From the NCBI GenBank assembly GCA_029379385.1, contig CM055612.1, positions 5,208,001 to 5,272,000 on the forward strand: a DNA stretch of 64,000 nt. The letters are read 5' to 3'. This stretch comes from Quillaja saponaria. Taxonomy: Eukaryota; Streptophyta; Magnoliopsida; Fabales; Quillajaceae. The notes under the pieces were generated by a model, which saw only the letters and a list, made by a program, of their open reading frames with translations, had not been told where the DNA came from and ran no database searches. The translations under genes were made by a program, and so were the position numbers. Positions 13,101 through 25,926 of this stretch are shown piece after piece (the first letter of the stretch is position 1; every line of letters starts with the position of its first letter).

Positions 13101-16100
13101 TAGGTATGATCGTGAAGGAGAACCATCACAGTTGGCTCCTGTAGATGTTTTTGTTAGTACAGTGGATCCCCTTAAAGAACCGCCTATTGTAACAGCAAAC
13201 ACAGTCTTGTCTATACTTTCTGTGGATTACCCTGTCGACAAGGTCTCCTGCTATGTTTCAGATGATGGTTCTGCTATGTTGACCTTTGAAGCCCTTTCGG
13301 AAACTGCTGAGTTTGCAAAGAAGTGGGTACCCTTTTGCAAAAAGCACAGCATTGAACCAAGGGCTCCTGAGTTTTACTTTGCCCAAAAGATAGATTACTT
13401 GAAGGACAAGGTACAACCTTCTTTTGTGAAAGAGAGGCGATCAATGAAGGTCAGTGATGAGATACAACATATGGTGGTGGTGTAAACATGCCATGATTCT
13501 GTTAATTGTTATCCTTAAGAGTGCTTGACAGTGTGTGTTTTTGTGCACATGAGTATTAGCAGTAAGAATACCGACATTTTTATGGTGGCAATAATCCTTT
13601 TATAATTTCCATAAATGGCACAGATGAAATTAGTATGTTAAAGTCTCAACACTATACATGTATCTGTATGTCATTTAATTACAGAAGTTGAACTATTTCA
13701 TTTTACTTGTCAGAGAGAATATGAAGAATTTAAAGTAAGGATCAATGCCCTTGTTGCCAAAGCTCAGAAGACACCTGAAGAAGGTTGGACAATGCAGGAT
13801 GGCACTCCATGGCCAGGAAACAATCCTAGGGATCATCCAGGAATGATCCAGGTATTATTATCTTATCCAAGGAAATCAGTGTTAGAAGATCACATGGGGG
13901 CAATGGGATAACTGACCCCACTGAACCTTTTGAAGAAAACTTAAGTATGCATTGTAATTACAAAATCTCACTCACTAAATTAAATTATTTTTCCTCGTAT
14001 GATTCCAAAAACATTTTAATGTTGATGCAAGTGCTGCCACATAAAGCATTTAAGGACATTAGGACCTGTTTGCATGGAAGTTTATTAAATGAAACTGTCT
14101 CGTAGTCGCAGTTGATCCAGCTAAATATAGGATGGACCAACACATTGAAATCACTAGACAGAAAACACATTCTATTTTCCTCCTTCCCAACTCTTTTTGT
14201 CCCCCACAGAAAACACATTATATTAAATGAAAGAATTGTGTCTTTCCCTTCAATTAACATAACTTTTTAACATTTTAAAGGTGGTTATATTTATCATTCT
14301 CTTTCTAAGTCTTGTGTTTTCTTAAATTCACATGTGTAGTCAATGATTTTATTTATTATAAGACAAAAGGTCATAGATCTGCCATCAAACAGTATCTAGG
14401 ATATCTGCCGATATCTGTTGGTTCTTACACTCATGATAATTTCTATCATGGACAGGTTTTCTTAGGTCACAGTGGGGGGCTTGATACAGACGGGAATGAG
14501 CTACCTAGACTTGTTTATGTTTCTCGTGAGAAAAGACCTGGCTTCCAGCATCACAAGAAAGCTGGAGCAATGAATGCGTTGGTTTGTCATTCCTCATACT
14601 TACTTTAATTTGACAGTTTTTTTTTTTTCATTGTAATGATTATTTGACTTGATAGGTTCTATCTAATTTAACTGCAGATTTGTTTTTTGATTTGTTGTTT
14701 TTACTCATGGGTCTAGTTCTCTATCAGTTGGTTTTATGGCTTTTCCCTTCTTTGCTGCTTATAAATGCAAAATAAACCACAAAATGGTCCATTGATGAAA
14801 GTTGCTCATTGGTTGACAAATCATTAGCAAGTATTAGATGCCACAGTACACTCACCTTATACACGATGACATAACCAAGTAGAAGACTTAATACTTCATC
14901 AGAAGCAATAAAATATGAAAACTTTCTTATGTCATGGTCTGGCATGCTGTGATTGGTTGTTTAGTTGACTGGCTTTTACCATAACCAAGTAGAAGATTTA
15001 ATACTTCATCAGAAGCAATAAAATATGATAAACTTTCCTATGTCATGGTCTGGCATGCTGTGATTGGTTGGGTTTTACCATAAAGTTCATGCTGAGTGGA
15101 ATCTGTCAACATGACCAGGATATATCGTGTTATGCAGATTAGAGTTTCAGCTGTCTTGACCAATGGTGCATATCTTTTGAATGTCGATTGTGATCACTAC
15201 TTCAACAATAGCAAAGCTCTTAAAGAAGCCATGTGTTTCATGATGGATCCTGCTTATGGAAGGAAGACATGCTATGTACAATTTCCACAACGTTTTGATG
15301 GCATTGACTTGCATGATCGATATGCTAACCGGAATGTTGTCTTCTTTGATGTATGTTGTGCCATAATTTTTATATATACAAGTACTCCCCAACCATTATC
15401 CTTGAATACAGCTTGGTAAAACTCATTTTCATTTATGTTTTACCTCAGATCAACTTGAAAGGGCAGGATGGCATCCAGGGTCCAGTCTATGTGGGAACAG
15501 GTTGTTGTTTCAACAGGCAAGCTTTATATGGTTACGATCCAGTGTTGACTGAGGAAGATTTGGAACCTAACATTATTGTGAAGAGTTGTTGTGGTTCTAG
15601 AAAGAAGTCAAAAGGAATTAATAAGAATTACATTGACAAGAAGAGAGCATTAAAACGAACCGAATCCACGACTCCCATCTTCAATATGGAAGATGTTGAG
15701 GAGGGTCTTGAAGGTTTGTTAACCTTGTCCTTGAACTACTTCCTTGTATCCTTTTGTTTACAATTAACACCTTTCCTTACTTCAATCACTAGCTCCATTG
15801 TTTATACATGTTAGCTTTGTTGTATTGAAAAATGCGTCATTTAAATTTTCCCTTTACAGATTAACCATTTATGAGCATTCAACCTTTTTGCCAATAGGTT
15901 TTCTTTTCTGGATTTGAAACAACAGAATTAGGACAGAAGTTTCTGGGAATCGAATCATAGAATGGCACCCACATTGTGTGTAATGTCTAACACATCCCTC
16001 ATATTTTGCAGGATATGATGATGAGAGGTCGCTTCTTATGTCTCAGAAGAGCCTAGAGAAGCGATTTGGTCAATCCCCTGTTTTTATTGCAGCTACCTTC

Positions 16101-17504
16101 ATGGAGCAGGGTGGTATTCCACCTACAACTAACCCTGCCACTCTTCTGAAGGAAGCAATCCATGTTATTAGTTGTGGCTATGAAGACAAATCTGATTGGG
16201 GTAAAGAGGTGAGTGTAGCAAATAAGCAGTTTTTATCTCCTAACCCTTGCCCCCTCCCCCTCCCCCTCCCCCTCCCCCTCCCCCAACCTAACCCAGCAGA
16301 CACAGAAAAGAAAAAGAGAAGGTAGAAAGAAACCAAAGAAGTAGTATCAGTCAGTAGTAACTAGTAAGCAGCTTTCATTTGAAATAATATTGATTAAATG
16401 TTTTTCCTGTCACAATCAGATTGGATGGATCTATGGTTCTGTGACTGAGGATATCTTGACCGGGTTTAAAATGCATGCACGTGGTTGGATTTCCATCTAT
16501 TGTGTGCCTCCCCGGCCAGCATTTAAGGGGTCTGCTCCCATCAATCTTTCTGATCGTCTCAACCAGGTTCTTCGGTGGGCCTTGGGATCAATTGAGATTT
16601 TGCTGAGTAGGCATTGTCCCATATGGTATGGCTACAATGGGAGATTGAGGCTTTTGGAGAGGCTGGCCTACATTAATACTATTGTCTACCCGCTCACCTC
16701 AATCCCACTGATTGCCTACTGTATACTACCTGCTTTTTGTCTCCTCACAAATAAGTTCATCATTCCTGAGGCAAGTGATTATTCTGCTTCTCTTAGCAAA
16801 TTACTAGCCTTTTTCTGTGACACCCAAATTGTATTTTCTTTGTCTTTTTTCTGGGTGCATGCCTTGTACTATTTTTGTCTTGGAAAATCCCAATAAACTT
16901 TTGGTCACTGATACAGATTAGCAACTACGCTGGCATGTGGTTTATTCTTCTCTTCGTCTCCATTTTTGCTACTGGAATTCTGGAGCTTAGGTGGAGTGGA
17001 GTCAGTATAGAAGATTGGTGGAGGAATGAACAGTTCTGGGTTATTGGTGGTACATCAGCTCATCTCTTTGCTGTATTCCAAGGGCTTCTGAAAGTGCTTG
17101 CTGGGATTGATACTAATTTCACCGTCACATCAAAAGCATCGGATGAGGATGGGGAATTTGCAGAGCTTTATGTGTTCAAATGGACATCCCTCATTATCCC
17201 ACCAACCACAGTCCTTATTGTGAACTTGGTGGGTATTGTGGCTGGTGTTTCATATGCCATAAACAGTGGATACCAATCTTGGGGTCCACTCTTCGGCAAG
17301 CTGTTTTTCTCCATATGGGTTATTGCCCATCTGTACCCATTCTTGAAGGGTCTGTTGGGTAGGCAAAATCGTACTCCTACAATCGTCATCGTGTGGTCTA
17401 TTCTCCTTGCTTCGATTTTCTCTCTGCTGTGGGTTCGGATTGACCCATTTATCTCAGACTCGACAAAAGCTGCTTCCCAAGGTCAATGTGGCATCAATTG
17501 TTAG
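10188..17504 (+). CDS. CESA1: Cellulose synthase catalytic subunit, CESA1 type (14 exons)
   Basis: Exons: 10188-10268, 11096-11291, 11375-11556, 11996-12113, 12195-12381, 12736-13002, 13104-13449, 13714-13851, 14456-14581, 15138-15350, 15449-15713, 16012-16208, 16420-16770, 16917-17504. They join in frame to 1084 residues (Arabidopsis CESA1 has 1081). In order: an N-terminus like CESA1 (RNELVRIRH), a RING-type zinc finger (CQICGD to [10 protein letters not shown], about 37-86), two membrane segments, and a large cytosolic GT2 domain with DDG (D397-398), DCD (564-566), TED (D783) and QVLRW (821-825). A C-terminal membrane cluster follows, and the protein ends CGINC. It polymerises UDP-glucose into beta-1,4-glucan in primary-wall rosettes with CESA3 and CESA6-type subunits. 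The intron after 16770 has a GC donor (GAG|GCAAGT). Catalytic residues are intact. Confidence 0.97.
14871..15085. repeat. 110-bp tandem duplication in CESA1 intron 9
   Basis: Copies begin at 14871 and 14981 with ATAACCAAGTAGAAGA, and both run through CTTCATCAGAAGCAATAAAA and TCTGGCATGCTGTGATTGGT. They differ by only a few substitutions and small indels. They end about 50 bp before the exon 10 acceptor. Confidence 0.93.
16243..16284 (+). repeat. (CCCCCT)n tract in CESA1 intron 12
   Basis: Several consecutive CCCCCT units lie about 40 nt after the 5' splice site of the intron following 16208. The complementary strand is a G-rich array that could fold into a quadruplex. Confidence 0.92.
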
Positions 17505-18496
17505 TCCATTTCCAGATGATTTGCTCCACCCCTCTTCCCTTTTTCTTTGCAAGTTGGCTGTTGTGTATATAACAAGGCATTCAAGCTATCAAAGTCATCT
17601 GGTTGATCTGAAGGGAACAACCTACAAGATGGAAGTTTAATGCATGAACTGAAGCGCTAGAAGGGTACTTCTTTTTATAATTTCATGTCTACTCTTCAGG
17701 AATGGTTGCTTTGGTAGTTGTTGCCATAACAGGTGTGCTGAGACTTTGTTATTGTGTAGTGTTTTTGCTTATATTTTGTAGAAGATTGCCATTCTTTGGT
17801 GTCTGAATGTTGCGTGTTCTAAAACTATTTATACATTAATTGCATCTCAAATCATGGATTCTAATGAGATATTACTTTTGTACCATTATTCATGTTGTTC
17901 TCTACCTGTATCCTGAGGAGATATTACATTTGTACCATTTTACTTTTTCATTTTGAATATGAAAAAAAGAGAGTATTTTCTAGAAAAATAACTTCCTATA
18001 CCATTTATTTGTTTTTTAGGGCTATAAACCAGAGTTGATTATAATAACACATTAAAAATCACGGGTTGTAATTGGTATTAAAAAATTAATATTTGATTAG
18101 AGTTTTTATACTATTAATAAATAAATATTATTTATCTATTTATTTATTAAGAATGTAAAACAAATATTAGGTTTTCTATTTATTGACAATATAAAGAATT
18201 AAGTATTAATTCATATAATAATGTAATAAAAAAAAGTTATGATTTTGGTAAATATCAACAAGATTTAAACTTGCATCAGTATTTATATAGAAAGCATGGA
18301 ACGGCTCAAAGATGAAACGACGCCGTTCCGAAAATTCTTACCAAAAACCCTCGTCGAGAGGCTGGGCTGATAGAGAGGGTTTTTGAGGTTTAAAGCCTTC
18401 CTTGCGCGACGGAGATCAGAGAGCAAGGAAGGAAAGACGGACTGAAATTTGAGGATTAGGGTTTCCTTGTTTCTTTCTGAAGTCTAAAAATGAAAC
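17505..18496. other. CESA1 3' flank and Alba gene promoter
   Basis: 17505 to about 17950 is probable CESA1 3' UTR. 17950-18290 is AT-rich spacer. 18290-18496 is more GC-rich (for example AAACGACGCCGTTCC) and is probably the promoter and 5' UTR of the Alba-domain gene. Confidence 0.5.
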
Positions 18497-18606
18497 ATGG
18501 AGGTCATTACCGAGGGAGTGAACAACCTGAACATTACAGATTCTTCATTCAACAAGAACCGTATCCAAGTCTCAAATACCAAAAAACCCCTTTTTTTCTA
18601 CGTTAA
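18490..18606 (+). other. Overlapping upstream ORF (38 codons) at the Alba start
   Basis: An ATG at 18490, seven bases before the Alba ATG, opens a 38-codon frame (MKHGGHYRGSEQ...) shifted relative to the main ORF and stopping at TAA 18604-18606, still inside the first coding exon. Both ATGs have A at -3; the Alba ATG also has G at +4. It could lower main-ORF translation by leaky scanning. It matters only if transcription starts upstream of 18490. Confidence 0.55.
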
Positions 18607-20548
18607 TCTTGCCAAGGTACTCACTTGTTACTTTATTTTTACGGTTTGATTTTTTTATTTGAAGTGTTCTCTTCTTTATGGTTGTGTTTGGGGACCGAGA
18701 ATAAAAGAAACATCTATCTTTTGTTGTCTTCCAATTGTATTCTTTATAAGGGAAACCATGTCCTTGGTTGATTGCCTGGAAAACAAAAGAGAATTAGTAA
18801 ATTGACTAATGGTAAAGACTAAACAGCTCACCTCTTTGGTTTCCCAGAAATTTTTGAAGAAAATATAGCAAAACTTCAGATCTTATGTTTTAAGGTGGCA
18901 AATTTTAGGACTTCATTCCTCTTAGAAATTCTGCATTCTCTTAATTATGCGGAGAAACAGATAATGGAAAATTGACTAAGCATTGTCGAGTTCTCTTTTA
19001 TACAAAGAAATCATTGGTGTTATATGGAACTTTAGGGTTTACCCACATTATCTACAGCCTTATATAACTCCCAAATGAAAGTACTTTTCTTTGCGTGTGT
19101 ATGCATGTTGTCCTTTGCTTATTTTCATTGGAGCCTGTATTGTTGTGTGTTTGAATTTTTCTCCGTGTCTTGTGTGTTTGAATTTTTCTCCGTGTCTATC
19201 AAAGACAAACTATGAGATACACTTCTGGTCTTCTTCTTATAATATTTTCGGTAATTGTCTTTACAGAGGTACATGCAACAGCACAATGAGGTGGAACTCT
19301 CTGCCCTTGGAATGGGTATGCTTTCATTTACACCCTTAATTATGGTATATGTGGAGTCTAAGTGTTGCACTATTGGCAACTTAATTGTGTTCTGCGTTGC
19401 TAATACCTATTGTCCAGTTGGCTTTGCAAGAAAAGTTGGTTAGTCATATTAATCACTGACTGTTCTTATAAAAAAAATATATAATCATTGACTGATTAAC
19501 TGACTGCAATTTTTACTCTAACTTGTATACCTTTACTGTAGTTGCCCCCTTTTAATTGATGAAATGTTTAAAAAGATTGATTATTGTTTCACAGTTCATG
19601 GAGAAAAGTAGGTCACTATACTGTCCACTATTTTTCTTGAATAGTTCTATTCCAGAAGATCTTAGTCATCATTATTATTGTTAGATAATTACTATCAGTT
19701 TTTATTTTGCGTGATTTGGAAATTTGACTTTTTATTATATATATCTACAGCTATTGCTACAGTTGTCACTATCGCTGAGATTTTGAAGAACAATGGACTA
19801 GCTGTGGAGAAGAGTGAGACTTTTCAACTACCTTTGTACTTTTTTCTATCTGTTTTCCTGAAAGATAGAAACCTGATCATGATTTTGTTAAATATCACCA
19901 ATATAGAGATCATGACTTACACAGTTGACATGAGGGAGGAGCCAGGAATGCGACCCATCCAAAAAGCGAAGGTAGCTTGTGAATTTGTTATGTACTTACT
20001 AGTTTGTATCCTTATGGTACTGTCCGGACTATAGAGACTCCAAAGCTTGGGTGTTCATAATGCCGCTACTGTGTTCATCAACCTCTTATATCTTGCATAT
20101 GCTGGTTTTTAGCCACTTGATTGAGTGCCAATTATTTGGCATTGCAATTATGTTTATCTGAATTACTTGTCTATGACCTTTAGCCTTGAAAAGAAGCAAA
20201 AACTCTTGGGTAGTTCATCCATCTTACTCCAATTCACAGTCTGATGTGGAGATTATATGTTTGATGCTTATAACCACAAGGTAGCCAACTTGGTATGCAA
20301 GGAAGATGCTATTTAGATGCCAGGCATCTTCCTTTACAAAATTGCATTTCCCTTTCAATTTTGTATATTTTTTTGGAGGGGGTTTGGATTGATAAGGATA
20401 AGTAATCTGGAAGACTATGAGGCTGACATTGTAAAGTTGATTTTCTTGGTTTTTATAGATTGAAATAATGCTGGGGAGGTCAGAAAAGTTCGATGAGCTG
20501 ATGGCTGCTGCTACAGAAGAAGTCACAGGTTATGAGGAGCAGAGCTAA
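18497..20548 (+). CDS. Alba-domain DNA/RNA-binding protein (5 exons)
   Basis: Exons 18497-18616, 19267-19315, 19751-19813, 19907-19971 and 20459-20548 join in frame to 128 residues. The core has the Alba pattern: PLFFYVNLAKRYMQQHNEVE, then LSALGMAIATVVTIAEILKN and a final conserved part with GMRPIQKAKIEIMLGRS. This matches the short single-domain plant Alba proteins (Arabidopsis At2g34160 type, about 130 residues), which lack the RGG tail of the long class. Alba proteins bind DNA and RNA in nucleus and cytoplasm; single-domain members are linked to R-loop binding, but a role for this one is inference. It lies between CESA1 (+) and BT1 (-) and converges with BT1, leaving about 760 bp. The start at 18497 is chosen by frame; an overlapping upstream ATG lies at 18490. 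Confidence 0.9.
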
Positions 20549-21310
20549 ATTTTTAGGTTTTTATCATGGCCATTTGTTATAGTTGTTAGCTGTGTAGGAT
20601 TAACCGAATTGCTTACTACATTACAAGTTTCTAGGTTTTTTTTTTTTGGTAATGTACAATTTCGGTTGCTATTCAAATTTAAATTTGTGTTCTACAAGTG
20701 TGATTGTTGATCAAAGCTTCATGGCTGGAAGGTATAACTGCACATATTTGTTAAAACAGATTTGACTTGAGTTTGCCACAATAACCAACTGCTAATGTAA
20801 ACGCATGTCAGAAATATGCTTGGATGTAAGCCCAAAGTATCAAAATCTTTTGCACCAATCAACATTTTTTTTTTGTAGGAACTGATTTATTGTAATTGCA
20901 CAATGTTGTATCTCAAATGGTGTATTGGCTTAACTAATACTGAGTGGAAGCTTGGGAACAAATGAAAGATCATTCATCATTCGTCATCCAACAATAAAAT
21001 GCAATCCAGTCTAAGGTTGAATATGAATGGAAAATCATGTTCTCAAGGGAAAGAAAATCCAGTGTTTGGAATGGGGAGACTAGGCATGGATACAAAGAAA
21101 AAGAAAAAATAAACCTGGATTTGTGTAGTGTATCTCACTCAAAATATCTCAGTCTGTAATTTATAAATATCAACTCAACTCCAAAACTAGCCTATGAAAA
21201 TATGTTGCAGGCGAGTTCAAAACAAAATTCTAGCAATGCAGAGAAAATTAAATAGGGTATCCAGGATTGCCTCTTAGCTTCAATAATGGCCGGTATATTA
21301 CTTCTAATCT
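20549..21310. other. Convergent 3' intergenic region (Alba / BT1)
   Basis: Contains the 3' UTRs of the two convergent genes. Only short T runs (about 20637-20648) and AT-rich sequence are seen. Confidence 0.5.
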
Positions 21311-24300
21311 CTACTCCTCTTCAGCTTCCTCTACCAGTATCCTCTTGCATGCTTCATAGCACATGAAAGAGATCCCAGCAGCTGGCATTAACTTAATGCA
21401 GCTGGGGCCCAGTCCTCTATATAAACCCTGGACTCCTTCTTGTTCAAGTATGCTTGCAAGGGCATGAATCACATTCTTGTAAACCTGCCTTCCACTAAGA
21501 GCTCCTACTTGCATGTGCTTGCGTGCAACCTCAAGTGGAAAAGTTGCACTACTTGAAATAGCACCAGCTGCTGATCCAATTAAAAGGGTTTCAATGTTGC
21601 CAATCTTCTCTTGCTTGAAAATCTTTCGGTATGCCTTGCGTAATGTGTCATAAGCAAAGTAGTTTGTAGCAGAATAAGGAATTACTCCAATTAGACTGGG
21701 AGCAAGGCCTCTATAAAGTTCTGCAGGGCCCTCTTCCCGAAGTATTTTAAAGAATGCATCAAGAAGACCATCATACACACCTCTCTACAAAAATAAAAAA
21801 TCCAGCTAGAGTTAAATGTTTGTTTCTAGTTCTGTTGCTAAAACACAATGATACCTACATGATACACATTTTAGGTTAATGTTTACTCATTTTTTCATGC
21901 AAACCTGTACAGTTAGTCGCGTCTTGAGTAACTCAAGAGGGTATGTGCACAAAGTTGCACTGACTCCAGCACAGGCCCCTGCAACAAATGATGCGGGGAT
22001 ATGGAGCTTGGGCTGTTCCCCAGGTTTTGGTGATAAGTTCTTGTTAACTGTATCATATGCAAACAACTGCAGAGAAAGTAGAAGAAAGATTCAGATTCAG
22101 AAAAGTGTAATATACAAGATCAGATCTAATCTGTAATCTGATAAAGTAAACAAACTCTTAGCACAATTGAGAACTCAGTTTCTAATTTAAACTACAACAG
22201 TCACAGAGCAGTTACAACTCAATTTCTCTGACACTTAGTTTTGTAGCCAAATGCTATTTTGTAGATGGACTAGACAAGGAAGCCCAAGGCATGAATTCTT
22301 CACTGTATTTGGAAAAGTATGAAATTCTAAATTACCTTCTCTACCCAGAAACAGAACAATTAGAACTACTATCTAAAACGCAAATGGGTTTTTTGTTCTT
22401 CATTAAAAGTAGTATACCTTATTCTTCTGAATCTTCCTGAGACATAATTAAAATTTGGCTTTAGCAGGCAAGTAATAAAAGCCAAAGTTGAAACTCCTGT
22501 TTCATCTTTATCTGTAAGTGTCAAATACAAGTCCCTTCAGTCAAAAAAAATTTCTGCCTATCGGGAAAGATGAAGATACATTGCTCTAACTCATTTATAG
22601 TTTTCTTAATGAAATGTTTAGTTCCTACAACATTCTGCGCAGCAAGACAACAGACTGAAATCAACAAGAATTTCCCATTGTTGAAGCAAGAACTTACCCA
22701 AGAGTTCAATCTTCTATCCTCAAAATCGTATTAGGGGAAGATCAATATAATTGCTTGAGTGGGGAAAAGGATTGATGAAGTTACATTACATCTAAAAGAA
22801 AATATCTTCTAAAGAAACTGAAGCACTGTGCAAAAGCCATGATAATCCTTAAACCTCTATTAGGAGGCTCAAAAACTTTCAAACTATTTGTTTGAAACCC
22901 ATGGCCAAAATGAAAAAGTGGAAACCTCAAAAGATTTGGACAAACAAAGAGCTGACCTTCATTCAAAATAAATATGGGCATAATATAAGAAACCAGAGCA
23001 ACTGAAAAAATGCCAAGCTTTAGCACATTTAGACTTGGAAACACCTAAAAATAGTTCAAAAGGAAAAACTAACATAAAAAATAGCTAACAAGACTAGTTT
23101 TACATCCATAAACTTTTAAATGTAGAGATTACTTATTTTTCTACAAGGTTTGATAAAACCGTATTATAAGCATAGTCGGCAAGTTCTCAAACTTATTTTC
23201 TTCATGGAGAACTGATGCATGAACTTGACTTCAATATTAGAAACCAAACATCTAGTTCACTTCATTCTGGTGCACAAAATCTGTTCTGAGAGCCCAAATG
23301 AAAAAACAAAGAGAAAAAACCAACAAATGAAGAAAGACACATTTGAAGGGAAACAAAAAAAGTGGAATGACACATTAAAAGAAAAGGTCTAAGAAGACGC
23401 CTATAAGAAAGTATGGTCACAACCTACTGAAACTTTGATACCATTTTACCATGGTCTATCAATCCAATGTGTTTTCTCATGAAAGTAGTTAGTTTGCGCA
23501 AAGGTATTTACATAGTTTATCCACATGCTATTTGAGTTTTCATAAACATATTTAAGGCATTGGAAAAAGCTAAGAGCAATGGCCTCAAGGATCTTATAGT
23601 CTTGATTGAAACCTATTGTGAAGAACTAGCAAGGATTGCAATGAGCACTTTCGGTTGAACATAAATGGCTTCCAAAACAATCCAACAAAATTTCCAGATA
23701 GCAATAACTCCATGGCATAAAGTAACAAAAAGTGCAGTTCATGGTTCACAAGCTCAAGAGTACTGCATTGCAGCAAATTGCAACGGCAACCAGCCAACCA
23801 CATATAATATACCCAAAAAGTTTGTAATGATCATATCCTACAGAGTACTTCATAAGCAAACCAAATAAACTCTAACCACCATATCAGAGTTTCCAGAATG
23901 AAAAAAGTCAACAATTTAACAACAGCAATATAAGATACGTATTGATACCTCTATGGCCTTACTAGGTGCAACACGAATCACATTAACGAGATTTCCCCTA
24001 AATAATCCCTTCCACCCATCAGTCTTCATAATATCGTGAAATACCTCAGTAGTAGAATTCCCACTACTGCCAACCATCAAATGCGTCCTTATGGTCTCCA
24101 AGGGCGCCACCGCGGTCCGCGACACAGCCCCAGCAATGGCACCACTTATCAACCTTCTCAGTGAAGGATTCTTAACCTTAATTTTCAATTTAAGACCACT
24201 TTTCTTCTTCCACTTGCAAATCCCCTCCTCCTCTGGAACCCCGACAATTTGAACTTTTTCCTGTGAGGACACATACTTAACATACAAATCATTCGAGGGA

Positions 24301-24497
24301 ACTTTCATGGCACCATTGTCGCGGGAGTTAGGAGGATTTGGTGATATCTCAAACCCCATTCCCATCTGACCAATGCTTGCAAATAAACCTCCAGGGTGAA
24401 AATACCCCTCTTGGACACCCCATTGAGACCTCAAATCACAAACAGAGAAAAATCCATCTCTTTTATCATCAAATAGCTGAATTCCTTTCCTACCCAT
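21311..24497 (-). CDS. BT1: BT1/SHS1-type adenine nucleotide carrier (3 exons)
   Basis: Minus-strand exons 24497-23949, 22066-21905 and 21784-21311 give 394 residues (Arabidopsis BT1/SHS1, At4g32400, has about 392). About 105 N-terminal residues (MGRKGIQLFDDK..., later GLKLKIKVKNPSLRRLISG) precede three mitochondrial-carrier repeats, each with its signature P-x-E motif: PLETIRTHL, PLELLKTRL and PLEVARKHM. The family moves adenine nucleotides across the plastid envelope, and dual plastid/mitochondrial targeting is reported. The protein ends in an acidic EEAEEE tail. Intron 1 is 1.9 kb and contains no recognised gene. CESA1 is the near neighbour, as in Arabidopsis. A specific paralogue call (BT1 rather than another adenylate carrier) rests on the N-terminal extension and synteny. 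Confidence 0.94.
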
Positions 24498-25894
24498 TAA
24501 TCAGAACCTACTAAATAAGCTTTCTGCTGGCGTTTAATGAATACCCAAATCCATCACTTTCATGATTTCATATGTGAGACAAAGATTCGATTCTGGACAA
24601 ATGGGCATATAGCAATATCATTCTCATTAACAGGAAAAACACGAAAAGTGAAATAAACAGAGTATTATGGTTTCACTTTTCAGTGAGAGGCACAATGATT
24701 TCCAGGTATGAGAGAGTGGACATGTATAAGATTCTGTCTGAAGAAGCAGTGAAAACGAGAGGAGGGGAGTGTGAGAGGAAGGAAAACCTAGTAGAAAAAG
24801 GGGGTAGGTGAATCTCTCTCCTTGACTCCCTCCTCTCCCTTTCTTTCTCCTTCTTACGCTATATATATATATACACACCTAGGTTTTGCTTTGCTTAATT
24901 GCCGCTTGGTGGGTGGGGAAATTAGGTTTGTCGTTGGGGTTGGGGTGTCACCAAAGCATATCAACTCTGTTCTACCAAATCTACACACATGTGAAGCACG
25001 ATATTTTATTTGGACGTATTTCAAATTCTTCCCCTACCTTTTTCTTTTTCCTTTTTTAACAGTTTTTTTTTTTTTTTGGCTTAAGTTTTGATATTTTGAG
25101 ATTGATAGGCTCTTTCATTTTGTTGAAATTGAAAGCTTTCAGGCCTCTCTTCTCTCTTTCTTTTCTTTTTCTAAAAATATATAGGATAGCTTGATAAGCT
25201 TATCTACACTGTTTTTTTTTTGTCTTTTTCCCTAATAGGTGATGAAGTATTGTTTTTATATACTAATAACAAGGGCTAAATTTACAGTTTTTTTTAATTG
25301 TCTTGTTTAGTGTTTTGATTAAATTATTATTTTTTATTTTAGTCAAGTTCTTTAGAATTTTTTTTTTATTTTTATCTTTTGTGATTTTATTTTTTAGAAT
25401 TAAATTTTTAATCAAAGTCAAAATTATTAAATTGAGATACAATGTAACAAAATTAGCTAACATATTTTTTAGGTGATGATGAATAAATGAATATTAATGC
25501 TTGAAAAGAAAATTTACATATCATCGAGAGCTTTGTTTAAGTAATTGGTACTTATTTTCTTATCTTTTAGTACCGAGTTCAAACACTCTTAATATACCAA
25601 AAAAATATGTTAAAATTTACATGAATATTAATTCAATTATTATAATTTTTTTAATTTTAAATATTATACATGGTATGAAAAAAAATAAAAATTCATTAGA
25701 TCATAAAATTTTTCTTAGGTATTCTTAATCATATTAACTAATTATTTTCTTTCCATCTAAACTTAATTTTGAGTTGATTAATAATTTGGTTTTAAAACAA
25801 TTAAATTTTGAAGAACCAAAATAATAAAATATGAATTTTGAAATACTTGATTAAAAAATAATAATTCATCAAGAATCAAAATAAAAAATGGTTT

Positions 25895-25926
<32 letters not shown>

